From Lysobacterales bacterium (GTDB lineage: Bacteria; Pseudomonadota; Gammaproteobacteria; Xanthomonadales; Rhodanobacteraceae), in contig JAFKNA010000009.1 in assembly GCA_017305135.1 (NCBI GenBank), positions 62,001-126,000 of the forward strand: a stretch of DNA of 64,000 bases, read 5' to 3'. A program made the position numbers and the translations under genes. Below, in pieces: positions 8,756 to 18,828 of the stretch. The notes under the pieces were generated by a model. It had not been told where the DNA came from and searched no databases. It saw only the letters and a list, made by a program, of their open reading frames with translations. Position 1 is the stretch's first letter. Each line of letters opens with the position of its first letter.

Positions 8756-9622
8756 TCAGGAGCCAGATCCGCTGCGGCCGACCCCCTCCGCGGACTCCAG
8801 GGCCGCGCGCACCGGGGCGAGGAAATCCCGCGCGCGCTGACAGAGGTCCATCTCGTCGGTGGCGCCCACGAGGCGCTCGACCAGGGCGCTGCCGATCACC
8901 ACCGCGTCGGCGAAGGCGCCGATCCTGGCCGCCGAGGCCGCGTCGCGGACGCCGAAGCCGACCGCCACCGGAATGTCGCCGTGGCGGCGGATCGCCTCCA
9001 CATGCTCGCGCACGTCGTCGATGCGGACGCGATCGGCGCCGGTGATTCCGGCGAACGCGACATGATACAGGAAGCCCTCGGCGGCCCTGACGATGCGCGC
9101 CAGCCGCTCGGGCGGGGTGGTGGGCGCGGCGAGCAGGATGCGGGCGAGGCCCGCCTCACCGAGCGGCGCCGCGGCCGCGGTTTCCTCGATCGGGCAGTCC
9201 ACCAGCAGCACGCCGTCGACGCCCGCGTCCGCCGCATCGGCGGCGAAGCGCGCCGTGCCGCGGATCGCCACCGGGTTCATGTAGCCCATCAACACGACGG
9301 GCGTGGTCGCGTCCTTCCGGCGGAACTCACGTACCCAGCCGAACACCTCGTCCAGCCCCGTGCCGCGGGCGATGGCGCGCTCGCTCGCGTGCTGGATCAC
9401 CGGCCCGTCCGCCATCGGGTCGGAGAACGGCACGCCAAGCTCGATCAGGTCCGCGCCGGCCGCGACCAGCGCGTGCATCAGCGCCACCTGCGCCTGCGGC
9501 AGCGGATCGCCGGCGGTGATGAACGGGACGAGGCCGGTGCGGCGCGCGGCCTTCAGCGCGGCGAAGCGCGCCTCGATGCGGCGCTGGCCGGGACTCGTGA
9601 TCGTCAGCTCGGGACGACTCAT
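8756..9622 (-). CDS. trpA: Tryptophan synthase alpha subunit
   Basis: TrpA splits indole-3-glycerol phosphate into indole and glyceraldehyde 3-phosphate and passes indole to TrpB. The 288-residue product is a TIM barrel with the catalytic Glu61 and Asp72 in [27 protein letters not shown] and [13 protein letters not shown] form the phosphate-binding loops. The ATG at 9622 gives [20 protein letters not shown], matching family starts; open frame further upstream is repeat sequence. It lies 208 bases downstream of trpB, separated by REP-like elements, an unusual gap since trpB and trpA are commonly coupled. Confidence 0.96.
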   Translation of the reverse strand: MSRPELTITSPGQRRIEARFAALKAARRTGLVPFITAGDPLPQAQVALMHALVAAGADLIELGVPFSDPMADGPVIQHASERAIARGTGLDEVFGWVREFRRKDATTPVVLMGYMNPVAIRGTARFAADAADAGVDGVLLVDCPIEETAAAAPLGEAGLARILLAAPTTPPERLARIVRAAEGFLYHVAFAGITGADRVRIDDVREHVEAIRRHGDIPVAVGFGVRDAASAARIGAFADAVVIGSALVERLVGATDEMDLCQRARDFLAPVRAALESAEGVGRSGSGS

Positions 9623-9652
9623 GGCGCCTCCGCTCCGTACGCATTTCCCCAC

Positions 9653-9738
9653 CCCGTCGCCCCGGCGCAGGCCGGGGTCCAGTGACGTCCAGTCGACCCA
9701 AAAAGACGCTGGGTCCCGGCATCCGCCGGGACGACGGG
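9653..9738. repeat. REPIN-like inverted pair between trpB and trpA
   Basis: Outer arms CCCGTCG (9653-9659) and CGACGGG (9732-9738) are complementary. Inside are two hairpins: CCCCGGC-GCAG-GCCGGGG (9660-9677) and GTCCCGGC-ATCC-GCCGGGAC (9713-9732). The whole can fold as a cloverleaf-like structure, typical of mobile REP doublets in proteobacteria. It lies within the trpB-trpA transcript. Confidence 0.75.
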
Positions 9739-9791
9739 CATGGGCGTGGCACGGTTCACGGACCGCTGCCGGTCGACGACCGCCCCGTAGC

Positions 9792-9809
9792 TCGGGGCTA
9801 CCGCCCCGA
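9792..9809. repeat. Short palindrome, CGGGGCTACCGCCCCGA type
   Basis: TCGGGGC-TACC-GCCCCGA, a 7-bp stem. The same hairpin recurs at 27403-27422 with 8 bp. Both are preceded by GTAG, so they belong to one short interspersed family. Confidence 0.6.
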
Positions 9810-9830
9810 CGCAATGCCCTGCACTGGCCT

Positions 9831-11045
<1,215 letters not shown>

Positions 11046-11054
11046 CGGCCTGCG

Positions 11055-12155
11055 TCAGGAAACAACGCGCCTGACGCAACGGGATGGTTCCAGGCCCGGG
11101 CGGCAGCGCAACGGGCCATGGTACGGGCGCCTCCGCAGCACCGCCAGCATGTGCGTCGGCGTGATGGTGCCCTTGCGCATTTCCGCCTCGTCGCGCCGGT
11201 GCACGCGGTCGATGAAGCCGCGGTCCCAGCCGGCCTCGGCATCGAAATGCGGGCCGAACCCACGATCGATAAAGGGGTCGACCAGATTCCCGAAGGCGAA
11301 GAAGAACTCGAAGCCGAAGCGCTCGACCAGCAGCGGCAGGATGTCCTGTGCGCGGATGCCTTCGAACCCCTCCGTGGAGCAGTCCCAGTCCATGAAGACG
11401 TGCTCCTGGCGCTTGAGCTGTCTGTTCCAGCGGTAATCCTCGGGAAGCTCCTGCCAGTACTCCTGCACGATGGCCAGCGCTTCCGGCCAGCGCATGTGGC
11501 CGTTGCGGCCGATCATGTCGGCGGTGATGAAACGTCCCTCCGGCAGCAGCGCCTGCTCGATCGCGGAGAACAGCCCCTCGAGGTTCACCACATGATGGAG
11601 GCTCTGGTTGGCGAGGATTGCCTCGTAGCGGGACACCGGCTGCCAGCGGTTGAAGTCGCCGCGCAGCGGGGCGATGTGCGCGGCCACGCCCTCCGCGGCC
11701 GCAAGCTGGCGGCCGCGCTCGAGCATCGCCTCGTTGATGTCGATGCATTCGATGGTGAAGTCGCGCACGCCCCGCTCGACCAGCCCCCTTGCGATGCGGA
11801 TCTCGGTGTCGCAGTTGCCACAGCCAAGGCTGGCCGCGCGCAGCGGGCGACCGATCTCGCCCGCGGTGCGCTCGAGGTAATGGACGAAGAACTCGTCCGG
11901 ATTCGAGAAGCCGTGCTTCTCGAGCTCCGGCCGCAGCCAGGTGTTGGACCAGTAATGGAAGATCGCCGGCAGGTCATGCACCTCCAGCTGGTCGGCGAAG
12001 ATCGCCTGCTCGGCGGCCATGCGCTCGGCGTATCCGGCGCTCTCCAGCACGGTGGCGGACGATCCAGGCAGCCACGTGCGCAGCGGGCGCTTCAGGATTT
12101 CAGGCAGGTGACGCGCCAGGGGACGCAGGATTTCCAGGGGTGTAGCCTTCGACAT
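11055..12155 (-). CDS. SAM-dependent methyltransferase inserted between trpF and trpB
   Basis: A 366-residue class I methyltransferase. Motif I is AASLGCGNCDTEIRIA (near residue 115), then FTIECIDINEAML with the acidic residues for SAM, and LANQSLHHVVNLEGLFSAIE as the motif IV/V region. The first 100 residues are helical, with many Trp and Leu. No signal peptide or membrane segment is seen. The ATG at 12155 (MSKATPLEIL) is my choice; an in-frame ATG at 12167 is also possible and neither has a strong ribosome site. It is 9 bases before trpB and 133 bases after trpF. Nothing in the sequence links it to tryptophan chemistry; the substrate is unknown. Confidence 0.8.
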   Translation of the reverse strand: MSKATPLEILRPLARHLPEILKRPLRTWLPGSSATVLESAGYAERMAAEQAIFADQLEVHDLPAIFHYWSNTWLRPELEKHGFSNPDEFFVHYLERTAGEIGRPLRAASLGCGNCDTEIRIARGLVERGVRDFTIECIDINEAMLERGRQLAAAEGVAAHIAPLRGDFNRWQPVSRYEAILANQSLHHVVNLEGLFSAIEQALLPEGRFITADMIGRNGHMRWPEALAIVQEYWQELPEDYRWNRQLKRQEHVFMDWDCSTEGFEGIRAQDILPLLVERFGFEFFFAFGNLVDPFIDRGFGPHFDAEAGWDRGFIDRVHRRDEAEMRKGTITPTHMLAVLRRRPYHGPLRCRPGLEPSRCVRRVVS

Positions 12156-12288
12156 CAGATCGCCCATTGACGCGGCATACGCGCGTGCACCGTCGCATAA
12201 TCGGGCTGCCGGCGCCATGCTGTCGGGTGGGGCCCACGAATGATGCGCCTGTGCCGATCAGATTCCAGGCAGGGCGACGGCCCGACCT

Positions 12289-12906
12289 TCAGGCGCGGAT
12301 CGCGGCGACGAAGCTGCGCATGCGCCCGGCATCCTTCACGCCCGGCGCCGATTCGATGCCGCTGGACACATCGACCGCCCACGGCTGCAGCGTCCGCACC
12401 GCTTCGGCGACATTGCCAGCGTGGAGGCCGCCGGCGAGGATGAGCGGGCGACCGAAACCGACCGGCACGCGGCTCCAGTCGAAGGCCTGGCCGGTGCCGC
12501 CGGGCTGGCCCGCGGCGTGGCTGTCGAGGAGGAAGCCGCAGGCGCGGGGGTGGCGGGCGGCGAATGCCGCGAGATCACCGGTGGAGGCCATCGGCACGGC
12601 CTTGAGATAGCGCCGGCCGAAACGCGTGCAGAAGGCGGCCTCCTCTTCGCCGTGGAATTGCAGGAAATCGGGCCGGACCGTGCGTATGGCGTCCTCGATC
12701 CAGGCCGGCTCGTCGTCCATCAGCAGCGCCACCGCGGCGACGAACGGCGGCAGCAGGTCGCGGAGCAGGCGCGCGGCGGCGGGCTCGACGAAGCGCCGGC
12801 TGCGTCGCGTCAGCACGAAGCCGATGGCGTCGACACCGAGATCGACGGCGAGGCGCACGTCCTCGGCGCGGGTCAGGCCGCAGAACTTGATGCGCGTGCG
12901 CCTCAC
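12289..12906 (-). CDS. trpF: Phosphoribosylanthranilate isomerase
   Basis: TrpF converts phosphoribosylanthranilate to its carboxyphenylamino-deoxyribulose isomer in tryptophan synthesis. The 205-residue TIM barrel has the general-base cysteine in [11 protein letters not shown] (Cys9) and the acidic partner in [10 protein letters not shown], with phosphate-binding loops [11 protein letters not shown] and [12 protein letters not shown]. The start is a GTG at 12906 that overlaps the truA stop as GTGA, a classic coupled arrangement. No ATG is available at the family start. Confidence 0.94.
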   Translation of the reverse strand: MRRTRIKFCGLTRAEDVRLAVDLGVDAIGFVLTRRSRRFVEPAAARLLRDLLPPFVAAVALLMDDEPAWIEDAIRTVRPDFLQFHGEEEAAFCTRFGRRYLKAVPMASTGDLAAFAARHPRACGFLLDSHAAGQPGGTGQAFDWSRVPVGFGRPLILAGGLHAGNVAEAVRTLQPWAVDVSSGIESAPGVKDAGRMRSFVAAIRA

Positions 12907-13670
12907 AGCGTCACTTCTGGCGGCAGCTTCCATTCGGCCGGGTAGCGCGGCGCGAGCAGGCTCAGGCCGGAGGCCAGCGCGGTCGGCCCGGCCATGTTGC
13001 GGTCGTGGCCGGCGAGCAGTTCGGCGATCCATTCGAGCGGCCGCTCGCCCCGCCCGACCGGCAGCAGGGAACCGACGATGTTGCGCACCATGTGGTGCAG
13101 GAAGGCGTTGGCCTGGATCTCGATGACGACCTCGTCGCCACGCCTGGCGACGCCGATCTCGTGCACGTTGCGCATGGGCGTGGCGGCCTGGCATTGCACT
13201 GCGCGGAAGGCGCTGAAGTCGTTCTCGCCGAGGAGCGCCTGCGCGGCGGCGTGCATGCGCGGCGCGTTGAGCGGCACCCGCTCCCAGGTGACGTAGCGCG
13301 CCCCCAGTGCCGCCCGGACCGGGCGATTGAGGATCGTGTAGCGGTAGCGCCGCGCGCGCGCGCCGAAGCGGGCGTGGAAATCCTCCGGCACCGCGCGCGC
13401 CCAAAGCACGGCGATGTCCGCTGGCAGGCGTGAATTCGCGCCCATCACCCAGCCGCGCAGGCTGCGCTCGGCAGGGGTGTCGAAATGCACGACCTGGCAC
13501 TCGGCGTGCACGCCGGCATCGGTGCGCCCGGCGCAGGTCACCTCGACCGGATGGTCGGCGACGAAGGACAGCGCCGCCTCGACCGCCGCCTGCACGCTGG
13601 GGCGATGCGAGAGCCGCTGCCAGCCGGAATAGCCCGTGCCGTCGTACTCGATGCCAAGGGCGAGGCGCAT
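12903..13670 (-). CDS. truA: tRNA pseudouridine(38-40) synthase TruA
   Basis: TruA makes pseudouridine at positions 38-40 of the anticodon arm. The 255-residue product begins [18 protein letters not shown] and has the catalytic Asp51 in [25 protein letters not shown] closes the active site. The frame continues 34 codons upstream, but those codons are only the translation of heptanucleotide repeats (FPIPDSR-like), so the ATG at 13670 is the start. The stop overlaps the trpF start by four bases. The order fimV-truA-trpF is typical of gammaproteobacteria. Confidence 0.95.
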   Translation of the reverse strand: MRLALGIEYDGTGYSGWQRLSHRPSVQAAVEAALSFVADHPVEVTCAGRTDAGVHAECQVVHFDTPAERSLRGWVMGANSRLPADIAVLWARAVPEDFHARFGARARRYRYTILNRPVRAALGARYVTWERVPLNAPRMHAAAQALLGENDFSAFRAVQCQAATPMRNVHEIGVARRGDEVVIEIQANAFLHHMVRNIVGSLLPVGRGERPLEWIAELLAGHDRNMAGPTALASGLSLLAPRYPAEWKLPPEVTL

Positions 13671-13676
13671 TGAGCC

Positions 13677-13732
13677 GGGAATCGGGAGTCGGGGGTCGGG
13701 AATCGGGAATCGGGAATCGGGAATCGGGAATG
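13677..13732. repeat. Eight GGGAATC-type heptanucleotide repeats before truA
   Basis: Eight 7-base units in a row: GGGAATC, GGGAGTC, GGGGGTC, four perfect GGGAATC, then GGGAATG. The array ends seven bases before the truA start codon, so it forms its leader on the minus strand (C-rich in the mRNA). The G-runs on the plus strand could fold as a G-quadruplex. Complementary heptads lie at 13818-13844. Confidence 0.9.
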
Positions 13733-13817
13733 GTGAGAGCAGAAGATTCGCCCATTGCCTAGCCAGCGCCACTCCACGACAGCGGCGAGATGGCGTCCCG
13801 GCGAGCAGGCTCTGAAC

Positions 13818-13844
13818 GATTCCCTATTCCCTATTCCCGGCCCC
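13818..13844. repeat. Heptads complementary to the array before truA
   Basis: GATTCCC TATTCCC TATTCCC followed by GGCCCC. These are the same 7-base unit as at 13677-13732 in reverse orientation, 85 bases away, so the two arrays form an imperfect inverted repeat between fimV and truA. Confidence 0.75.
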
Positions 13845-13862
13845 TCCCGAATCCCGGCTCGT

Positions 13863-16487
13863 TCAGCCCATCTCCGCCATCAGCCGGCGGGCTTCGGCCT
13901 GCTGGTCGGTGTCGCCTTCGGCGACCACCTCTTCCAGCATGGAGCGGGCACCGTCCGGGTCGCCCATGTCCATGTAGGCGCGCGCGAGGTCGAGCTTGGT
14001 GCCGACCGCATCGGCAGTGGTGGAGAAGAAGTCGTCATCGGCTGCATCGTCGCTGTCGAACTCCGGCTCGACCGCTGGAACACCGAGGTCGAGTTCCGGG
14101 TCGGCCATGGTCGCGGTGGGAACCTCGTCGATCTCCTCGCCGAACTCCAGCGGCGGCAGTTCACCGAACGGCTTCTCGCTGTCGTAATCGGACGGATCGG
14201 AGGTCACGGGCGTGACGAATTCACCGAACGTGTAGTCATCGGCGTCCTCCACGCCGACAGGTTCGGCCTGGCCCACTTCCTCCGCCTCGAAGCCGCCGAT
14301 GTCCGGTGGCGTGGCCACGCCGTGTTCTTCCGGCAGGGGAGCATCGACTTCATGCGGCGCGGGGAACGCCTCGGCAGGCTCGTCGAACGCCGATTCCTCC
14401 ACGCCCGTCATGTCGAACTCATCGACCGGCCCCGTGGCTGCGGCCGGATCAACGGCCACTCCGCCAAACAGCGGGTTATGCGGCGCCAGCTCCTGGCCCA
14501 TGGCCTGCGCTTCGAGCCACTCGGCCTGGCTCTGGTCATCGACGATCGCGTGCATCTCGGCGGCCGTCTGCTCGAAGGCCTCGACCCTGCGACTGGCGTA
14601 GTGGATGCTGAGGAGCTCCAGGTACAGCCCGGCGTCGTGCGGATTGGCGGCAATGCGCTGGCGCAGGTCCGCCTCCTCGGCGTCGAGGGCATCGAGCGGC
14701 GCTTCCGCCGTACCGTTGCCCGCTAGGGGCGAGTCGCCGAACGCGTCGGCGATGGACTTGCGCTCGACCGGTGCGGCCTTGCGGCGGCGCAGGCCGAACA
14801 GGGCACCGAGCAGGATCAGCACGCCGGCAGCGATCGCCGCCGGCCTCACCCAAGGTTCCATGTACCACGGTCCCGCGGACACGGTCGCCGGTGCGACCGC
14901 GGCTGGCGCAGCCTCGTCCGGGGCGGGAGCGGCGGCGGGGTCCGCGTCGGCCAGGGGCGTCGTCTCGGCGGACTCCGGTGAAGTCGGCGCGGACTCGGCC
15001 ACCACCGGCGCCGGGGCTTCCGTGGCGAGCTCCGGAGCGTTGTCCGCAGCCGCATCCGGGGTGGATTCGCCTGCCATAGCCTCCGCAGTCGCAGGGGCGG
15101 CGTCGCTGCTTTCAGCCGCGCTCTCGCCCGCCTCCGCGGCGCCGGGTTCCGCGACGGCTTCACCGCCGGTGCCCCAGATGTCGTCCTTGCCGATCTCCAC
15201 CGCGGTCGAAGCAGCTTCGCCGTCCTGCGGCGCAAGCGCCGTGGTGGCGCTCGTGGATTCATCCACGGACGGCGTGCTCGCGGGCTGCGAGGCCACCGCG
15301 GCAACCGGCGTGGCGGCAGCGCCCGCCGTGGCCTGCAGTTCGCGCAGCCTTTGCTGCAGTTCGGCGATTTCCGAGTCCTTGAGACTCAGGAGCCGGTCGT
15401 TCTTGCCCTTGAGGTCCTCGAGTTCCTTGACGCGCGACTTGAGCTCGGTGCTTTCCTGCTCGCTGGAGCTCAGCGCCTCGCGGGTGCGCGCCAGTTCGGA
15501 ACGCAGCTCGGCGGAGCCGCGCACGCTGCCACTGCCGCTGCCCGGCGTGTCCGCCATGGCGACGCTGTCCTGGCCGGCCTTCGGCGGCACCAGCTCGAGG
15601 CGCTCGCTGTCGCTCGGGCGCGAAGCAGCGCTGCCGGTCGCGGGACTCGAGGCCGCGACCTCGGCGACGCGCGTGGGCGCGGCGCGGTTGCCGCGCCAGT
15701 CCTCGACCTGCGCCTGGACCTGGGCGGCCGCCTCGGCCGCGTTGCCGGTGGCGCGGATTTCATCGGCATCGGGGACCCGCAGGATCGCACCGCGCTTGAG
15801 CGCGTTGATGTTGTCCTTGTAGAACGCACCCGGATTGGCCTTGAACAGGGCCAGCATGGTGCGGTTGAGGTCTTCGCCGGGGCGTACCGCGCGTGCGACC
15901 TGCGACAGCGTCTGGCCGGCCGCTACCGGGCCGAAGTCGCCGGAAACAGTCTGTGCCGCGGCGGCGGCAGGCGCCGGACGGGGCGCCGACACCGGGGCCG
16001 GCTCGCGCACGGGCGCGGGACGGGCACTCGGTGCGGGGCGGGACGGCGCGGCCGCCGGGGCCGGCGTCGCGGCCACCGCCCGTGCCGGCGCCGTCACCGG
16101 CGGGTCGAGCAACACCGTGTATTCGCGCAGCAGGCGGCCCTTGGGCCAGTTCGCCTCGACCAGGAAGTCGAGATAGGCCTGGCGCACCGGCTCCTGGCTG
16201 GTGACGCGGATCACCGTGGCGCCGCTCGGATCCTTGTCCAGCTTGAACTCCAGCGGCACGCCCACCCGCGCACGGCTGAGGCCAATGCGCTCGAACTCTT
16301 CGGCACCGGCGAGGGTGACCAGCAGGCCCTCGGCCTCGCCGGGGCTGGCCTGGATGACCGGGATTTCGGCGTTGAGCGGCTGGTTGAGGCGGGAATGCAC
16401 CCGGACCGGGCCGAGCCCCAGCGCCAGTACGTCGGTTACGCCCAATGCAAGCGCGATCGCGAGCGGCAGTTGCAGCGGTCGTTTCAT
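13863..16487 (-). CDS. fimV: FimV-like polar hub and type IV pilus assembly protein
   Basis: FimV is an inner-membrane protein that binds peptidoglycan and organises the cell pole and type IV pilus machinery. The 874-residue product has a signal peptide (residues 1-23, ending VLALG) and the FimV N-terminal domain with LGLGPVRVHSRLNQPLNAEI. A Pro/Ala linker leads to a LysM-like domain at about 180-245 (FGPVAAGQTLSQVARAV). A coiled coil of about 60 residues near 325-390, an acidic Ala/Glu-rich stretch and one membrane span near 546-566 (AAIAAGVLILLGALFGLRRR) follow. The C-terminal TPR box reads LDLARAYMDMGDPDGARSML. This layout matches P. aeruginosa FimV. A promoter candidate lies at 16541-16569. 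Confidence 0.93.
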   Translation of the reverse strand: MKRPLQLPLAIALALGVTDVLALGLGPVRVHSRLNQPLNAEIPVIQASPGEAEGLLVTLAGAEEFERIGLSRARVGVPLEFKLDKDPSGATVIRVTSQEPVRQAYLDFLVEANWPKGRLLREYTVLLDPPVTAPARAVAATPAPAAAPSRPAPSARPAPVREPAPVSAPRPAPAAAAAQTVSGDFGPVAAGQTLSQVARAVRPGEDLNRTMLALFKANPGAFYKDNINALKRGAILRVPDADEIRATGNAAEAAAQVQAQVEDWRGNRAAPTRVAEVAASSPATGSAASRPSDSERLELVPPKAGQDSVAMADTPGSGSGSVRGSAELRSELARTREALSSSEQESTELKSRVKELEDLKGKNDRLLSLKDSEIAELQQRLRELQATAGAAATPVAAVASQPASTPSVDESTSATTALAPQDGEAASTAVEIGKDDIWGTGGEAVAEPGAAEAGESAAESSDAAPATAEAMAGESTPDAAADNAPELATEAPAPVVAESAPTSPESAETTPLADADPAAAPAPDEAAPAAVAPATVSAGPWYMEPWVRPAAIAAGVLILLGALFGLRRRKAAPVERKSIADAFGDSPLAGNGTAEAPLDALDAEEADLRQRIAANPHDAGLYLELLSIHYASRRVEAFEQTAAEMHAIVDDQSQAEWLEAQAMGQELAPHNPLFGGVAVDPAAATGPVDEFDMTGVEESAFDEPAEAFPAPHEVDAPLPEEHGVATPPDIGGFEAEEVGQAEPVGVEDADDYTFGEFVTPVTSDPSDYDSEKPFGELPPLEFGEEIDEVPTATMADPELDLGVPAVEPEFDSDDAADDDFFSTTADAVGTKLDLARAYMDMGDPDGARSMLEEVVAEGDTDQQAEARRLMAEMG

Positions 16488-16540
16488 CTAGTCAGGTCCC
16501 CCAGAGGCATCCGGTACGATCGAGCACAGCTCGAAACGGG

Positions 16541-16569
16541 CTTATAACACATTCATAACCACATATCAC
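16541..16569 (-). promoter_or_regulatory. Candidate sigma-70 promoter of fimV
   Basis: On the minus strand GTGATA and TATAAG are 17 bases apart in the most AT-rich part of the asd-fimV gap. Predicted transcription starts about 47 bases before the fimV ATG. It suggests that fimV-truA-trpF start a new transcript rather than depend on asd. Confidence 0.5.
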
Positions 16570-16612
16570 AGATACGTTTTCCCTTTTAATCGGACCAGCT
16601 CGGGCGGGCTGT

Positions 16613-17641
16613 TCAAAGGAAATCACGCACCAGGAGCTCGGCGATCTGCACCGCATTCAGGGCAGCGCCCTTGCGGATGTTGTCGGACACCACCCAGAGG
16701 TTCAGCCCCTGCGGATGGGAAATGTCATCGCGGATCCGCCCCACGTAGACGCCGTCGCTGCCGGCGGCGTGGGAAGCCGGCGTCGGGTAGCCGCCAGGCT
16801 TTCGTTCGTCGACCACCACCACCCCTGGGGCGGATTCAAGCAGCTTCCGCGCCTCGCCTGCCGTGATCCTGTCGCGGGTTTCGACATGCAGCGCCTCGGA
16901 GTGGCCGTGGAACACCGGCACGCGTACCGCGGTGGGATTCACCTGGATCGAGTCGTCCTCCAGGATCTTCCGCGTCTCCCACACCATCTTCATTTCCTCG
17001 CGGGTGTAGCCGTTGTCCTCGAATTCGTCGATCTGCGGGATCAGGTTGAAGGCGATGCGGACCGGGAACCTGACCGTCTCCGCGTCCTGGAAATTGAGCA
17101 GCGCCGCGGTCTGCCCGCCGAGTTCCTCCACCCCCGAGCGCCCCGCGCCCGATACCGCCTGGTAGGTGGCGACGTTGATGCGGCGGATGCCCACGGCGCG
17201 ATGGATCGGCGCGAGGGCGACCAGCATCTGCATGGTCGAGCAGTTCGGATTGGCGATGATGCCGCGGCTTGCATAGCCGGCGATCGCCTGCGGGTTGACC
17301 TCGGCCACCACCAGCGGCACGTCGTCCTGGTAGCGGAATTCGGAGGTGTTGTCGATCACCACCGCGCCGGCCGCAGCGGCCCGCGGCGCGTGCTCGCGAC
17401 TGACCCCGGCGCCGGCCGAGAAGAACGCGATGTCGATGCCATCGAAGTCATAGTCGGCGAGCTTGCGCACGCCGATCTCGCGCTCGCCAAAATGGACGGT
17501 GCCGCCGGCCGAGCGCTCGCTGGCCAACGCCACCAGTTCGCCGACCGGGAAGCGGCGCTCGGCCAGGATCGACAGCAGGGCTTCGCCGACCGCGCCGGTG
17601 GCGCCGACGATGGCGACGTTGTAGGGGATGTTGGAAGGCAT
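16613..17641 (-). CDS. asd: Aspartate-semialdehyde dehydrogenase
   Basis: Asd reduces aspartyl phosphate to aspartate semialdehyde, the branch point to lysine, diaminopimelate, threonine and methionine. The 342-residue product has an NADP Rossmann motif IVGATGAVGEALL at the start, the nucleophile Cys134 in NPNCSTMQM, the substrate residues in YQAVSGAGRSG, and PVFHGHSEALHVE with the active-site histidine. The length fits the long bacterial type (about 340). The ATG at 17641 follows a duplicated GAGGAGTGAGGGG element that may replace or include its ribosome site. It lies 70 bases after aroC on the same strand. Confidence 0.96.
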   Translation of the reverse strand: MPSNIPYNVAIVGATGAVGEALLSILAERRFPVGELVALASERSAGGTVHFGEREIGVRKLADYDFDGIDIAFFSAGAGVSREHAPRAAAAGAVVIDNTSEFRYQDDVPLVVAEVNPQAIAGYASRGIIANPNCSTMQMLVALAPIHRAVGIRRINVATYQAVSGAGRSGVEELGGQTAALLNFQDAETVRFPVRIAFNLIPQIDEFEDNGYTREEMKMVWETRKILEDDSIQVNPTAVRVPVFHGHSEALHVETRDRITAGEARKLLESAPGVVVVDERKPGGYPTPASHAAGSDGVYVGRIRDDISHPQGLNLWVVSDNIRKGAALNAVQIAELLVRDFL

Positions 17642-17652
17642 GGCTGAGGGCT

Positions 17653-17680
17653 GAGGAGTGAGGGGCGAGGAGTGAGGGGT
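17653..17680. repeat. Two 14-base GAGGAGTGAGGGGY repeats before asd
   Basis: Two tandem copies of GAGGAGTGAGGGG plus C or T, 12 bases upstream of the asd start codon. Units of this style are common in Xanthomonadaceae gaps and belong with the heptads at 13677 and 21928 as variable G-rich spacers. Confidence 0.7.
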
Positions 17681-17711
17681 GACCCTGGGGAGTTGGTGCG
17701 GGGTTGATGCG

Positions 17712-18809
17712 TCAAGGCGCGGCGGGTGGGATGCGCGGCTCGACCATGCCGACGTCGCCGCACTGGGCGCGGTGGCGGAGCGCGTGGTCCATCAGCACCA
17801 GCGCGACCATCGCCTCGGCGATGGGCACGGCGCGGATGCCGACGCAAGGGTCGTGCCGTCCCTTGGTGACGACCTCGACCGGCGCGCCGGCCAGGTCCAC
17901 GCTGCGACCGGGCACGAGGATGCTGGACGCGGGCTTGAGCGCGATCGAGGCGCGGATCGCCTGCCCGCTGGAGATGCCGCCGAGGATGCCGCCGGCATGG
18001 TTGGAGAGGAAGCCCTCGGGGGTGATCTCGTCGCGGTGTTCGCTGCCGCGCTGGGCGACCGCGGCGAAACCGTCGCCGATCTCGACGCCCTTGACCGCAT
18101 TGATCGACATCAGTGCCGCGGCGAGTTCGCCATCGAGCTTGCCGTAGACCGGCTCGCCCCAGCCCGGCGGCACGCCTTCGGCGACGACATCGACGCGGGC
18201 ACCGACCGAGTCGCCGGCCTTGCGCAGCGCGTTCACGTAGGTCTCGACTTCACCGACCATGCCGGCGTCGGGCCAGGAGAAGGGATTGCCCTCGACCGCA
18301 TCCCAGTCGAAGGCGCCCGGCACCAGCGCACCGAGCTGCGCCAAGTGGCCGCGCACGCGGATGCCGTGCTGTTCGGCCAACCACTTCCTGGCGATCACCG
18401 CGGCGGCCACGCGCATGGTGGTCTCGCGCGCCGAGGCGCGGCCGCCGCCGCGCGGATCGCGGATGCCGTACTTCTGCCAATAGGCATAGTCGGCGTGGCC
18501 GGGACGGAAGGTCCCGGCGATGTCGCCGTAGTCCTTCGGGCGCTGGTCGGTGTTGCGGATGAGCAGCGCGAGCGGCGTGCCGGTGGTCCGCCCCTCGTAC
18601 ACGCCGGACAGGACCTCGACCGCGTCCTGCTCGTGCCGCTGCGAGGTCCAGCGGCTGCGCCCGGTCGCGCGCCGCGCAAGGTCGGCGCGGAAATCCTCCG
18701 GCGCGACGGCGATGCCCGGTGGGCAACCGTCGATCACGCAGCCGATCGCCGGACCGTGGCTTTCGCCGAAGGTGGTGACGCGCAGCAGATGGCCGAAGGT
18801 GTTGGACAC
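17712..18809 (-). CDS. aroC: Chorismate synthase
   Basis: AroC makes chorismate from EPSP, the last step of the shikimate pathway, using reduced FMN. The 365-residue product carries the family signatures [15 protein letters not shown] near the start, [14 protein letters not shown] with the active-site His, and [32 protein letters not shown] is also present. The start is a GTG at 18809 giving [19 protein letters not shown], in line with the family. It lies 19 bases after prmB on the same strand, so prmB-aroC-asd are probably one transcript. Confidence 0.96.
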   Translation of the reverse strand: MSNTFGHLLRVTTFGESHGPAIGCVIDGCPPGIAVAPEDFRADLARRATGRSRWTSQRHEQDAVEVLSGVYEGRTTGTPLALLIRNTDQRPKDYGDIAGTFRPGHADYAYWQKYGIRDPRGGGRASARETTMRVAAAVIARKWLAEQHGIRVRGHLAQLGALVPGAFDWDAVEGNPFSWPDAGMVGEVETYVNALRKAGDSVGARVDVVAEGVPPGWGEPVYGKLDGELAAALMSINAVKGVEIGDGFAAVAQRGSEHRDEITPEGFLSNHAGGILGGISSGQAIRASIALKPASSILVPGRSVDLAGAPVEVVTKGRHDPCVGIRAVPIAEAMVALVLMDHALRHRAQCGDVGMVEPRIPPAAP

Positions 18810-18828
18810 GGGAGGGCTGAGGGCGTGC

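Noticed and set aside
13671-13772. Longer N-terminus for TruA with FPIPDSR repeats
   Set aside because: It is only the translation of the heptanucleotide array; the family start is the ATG at 13670.
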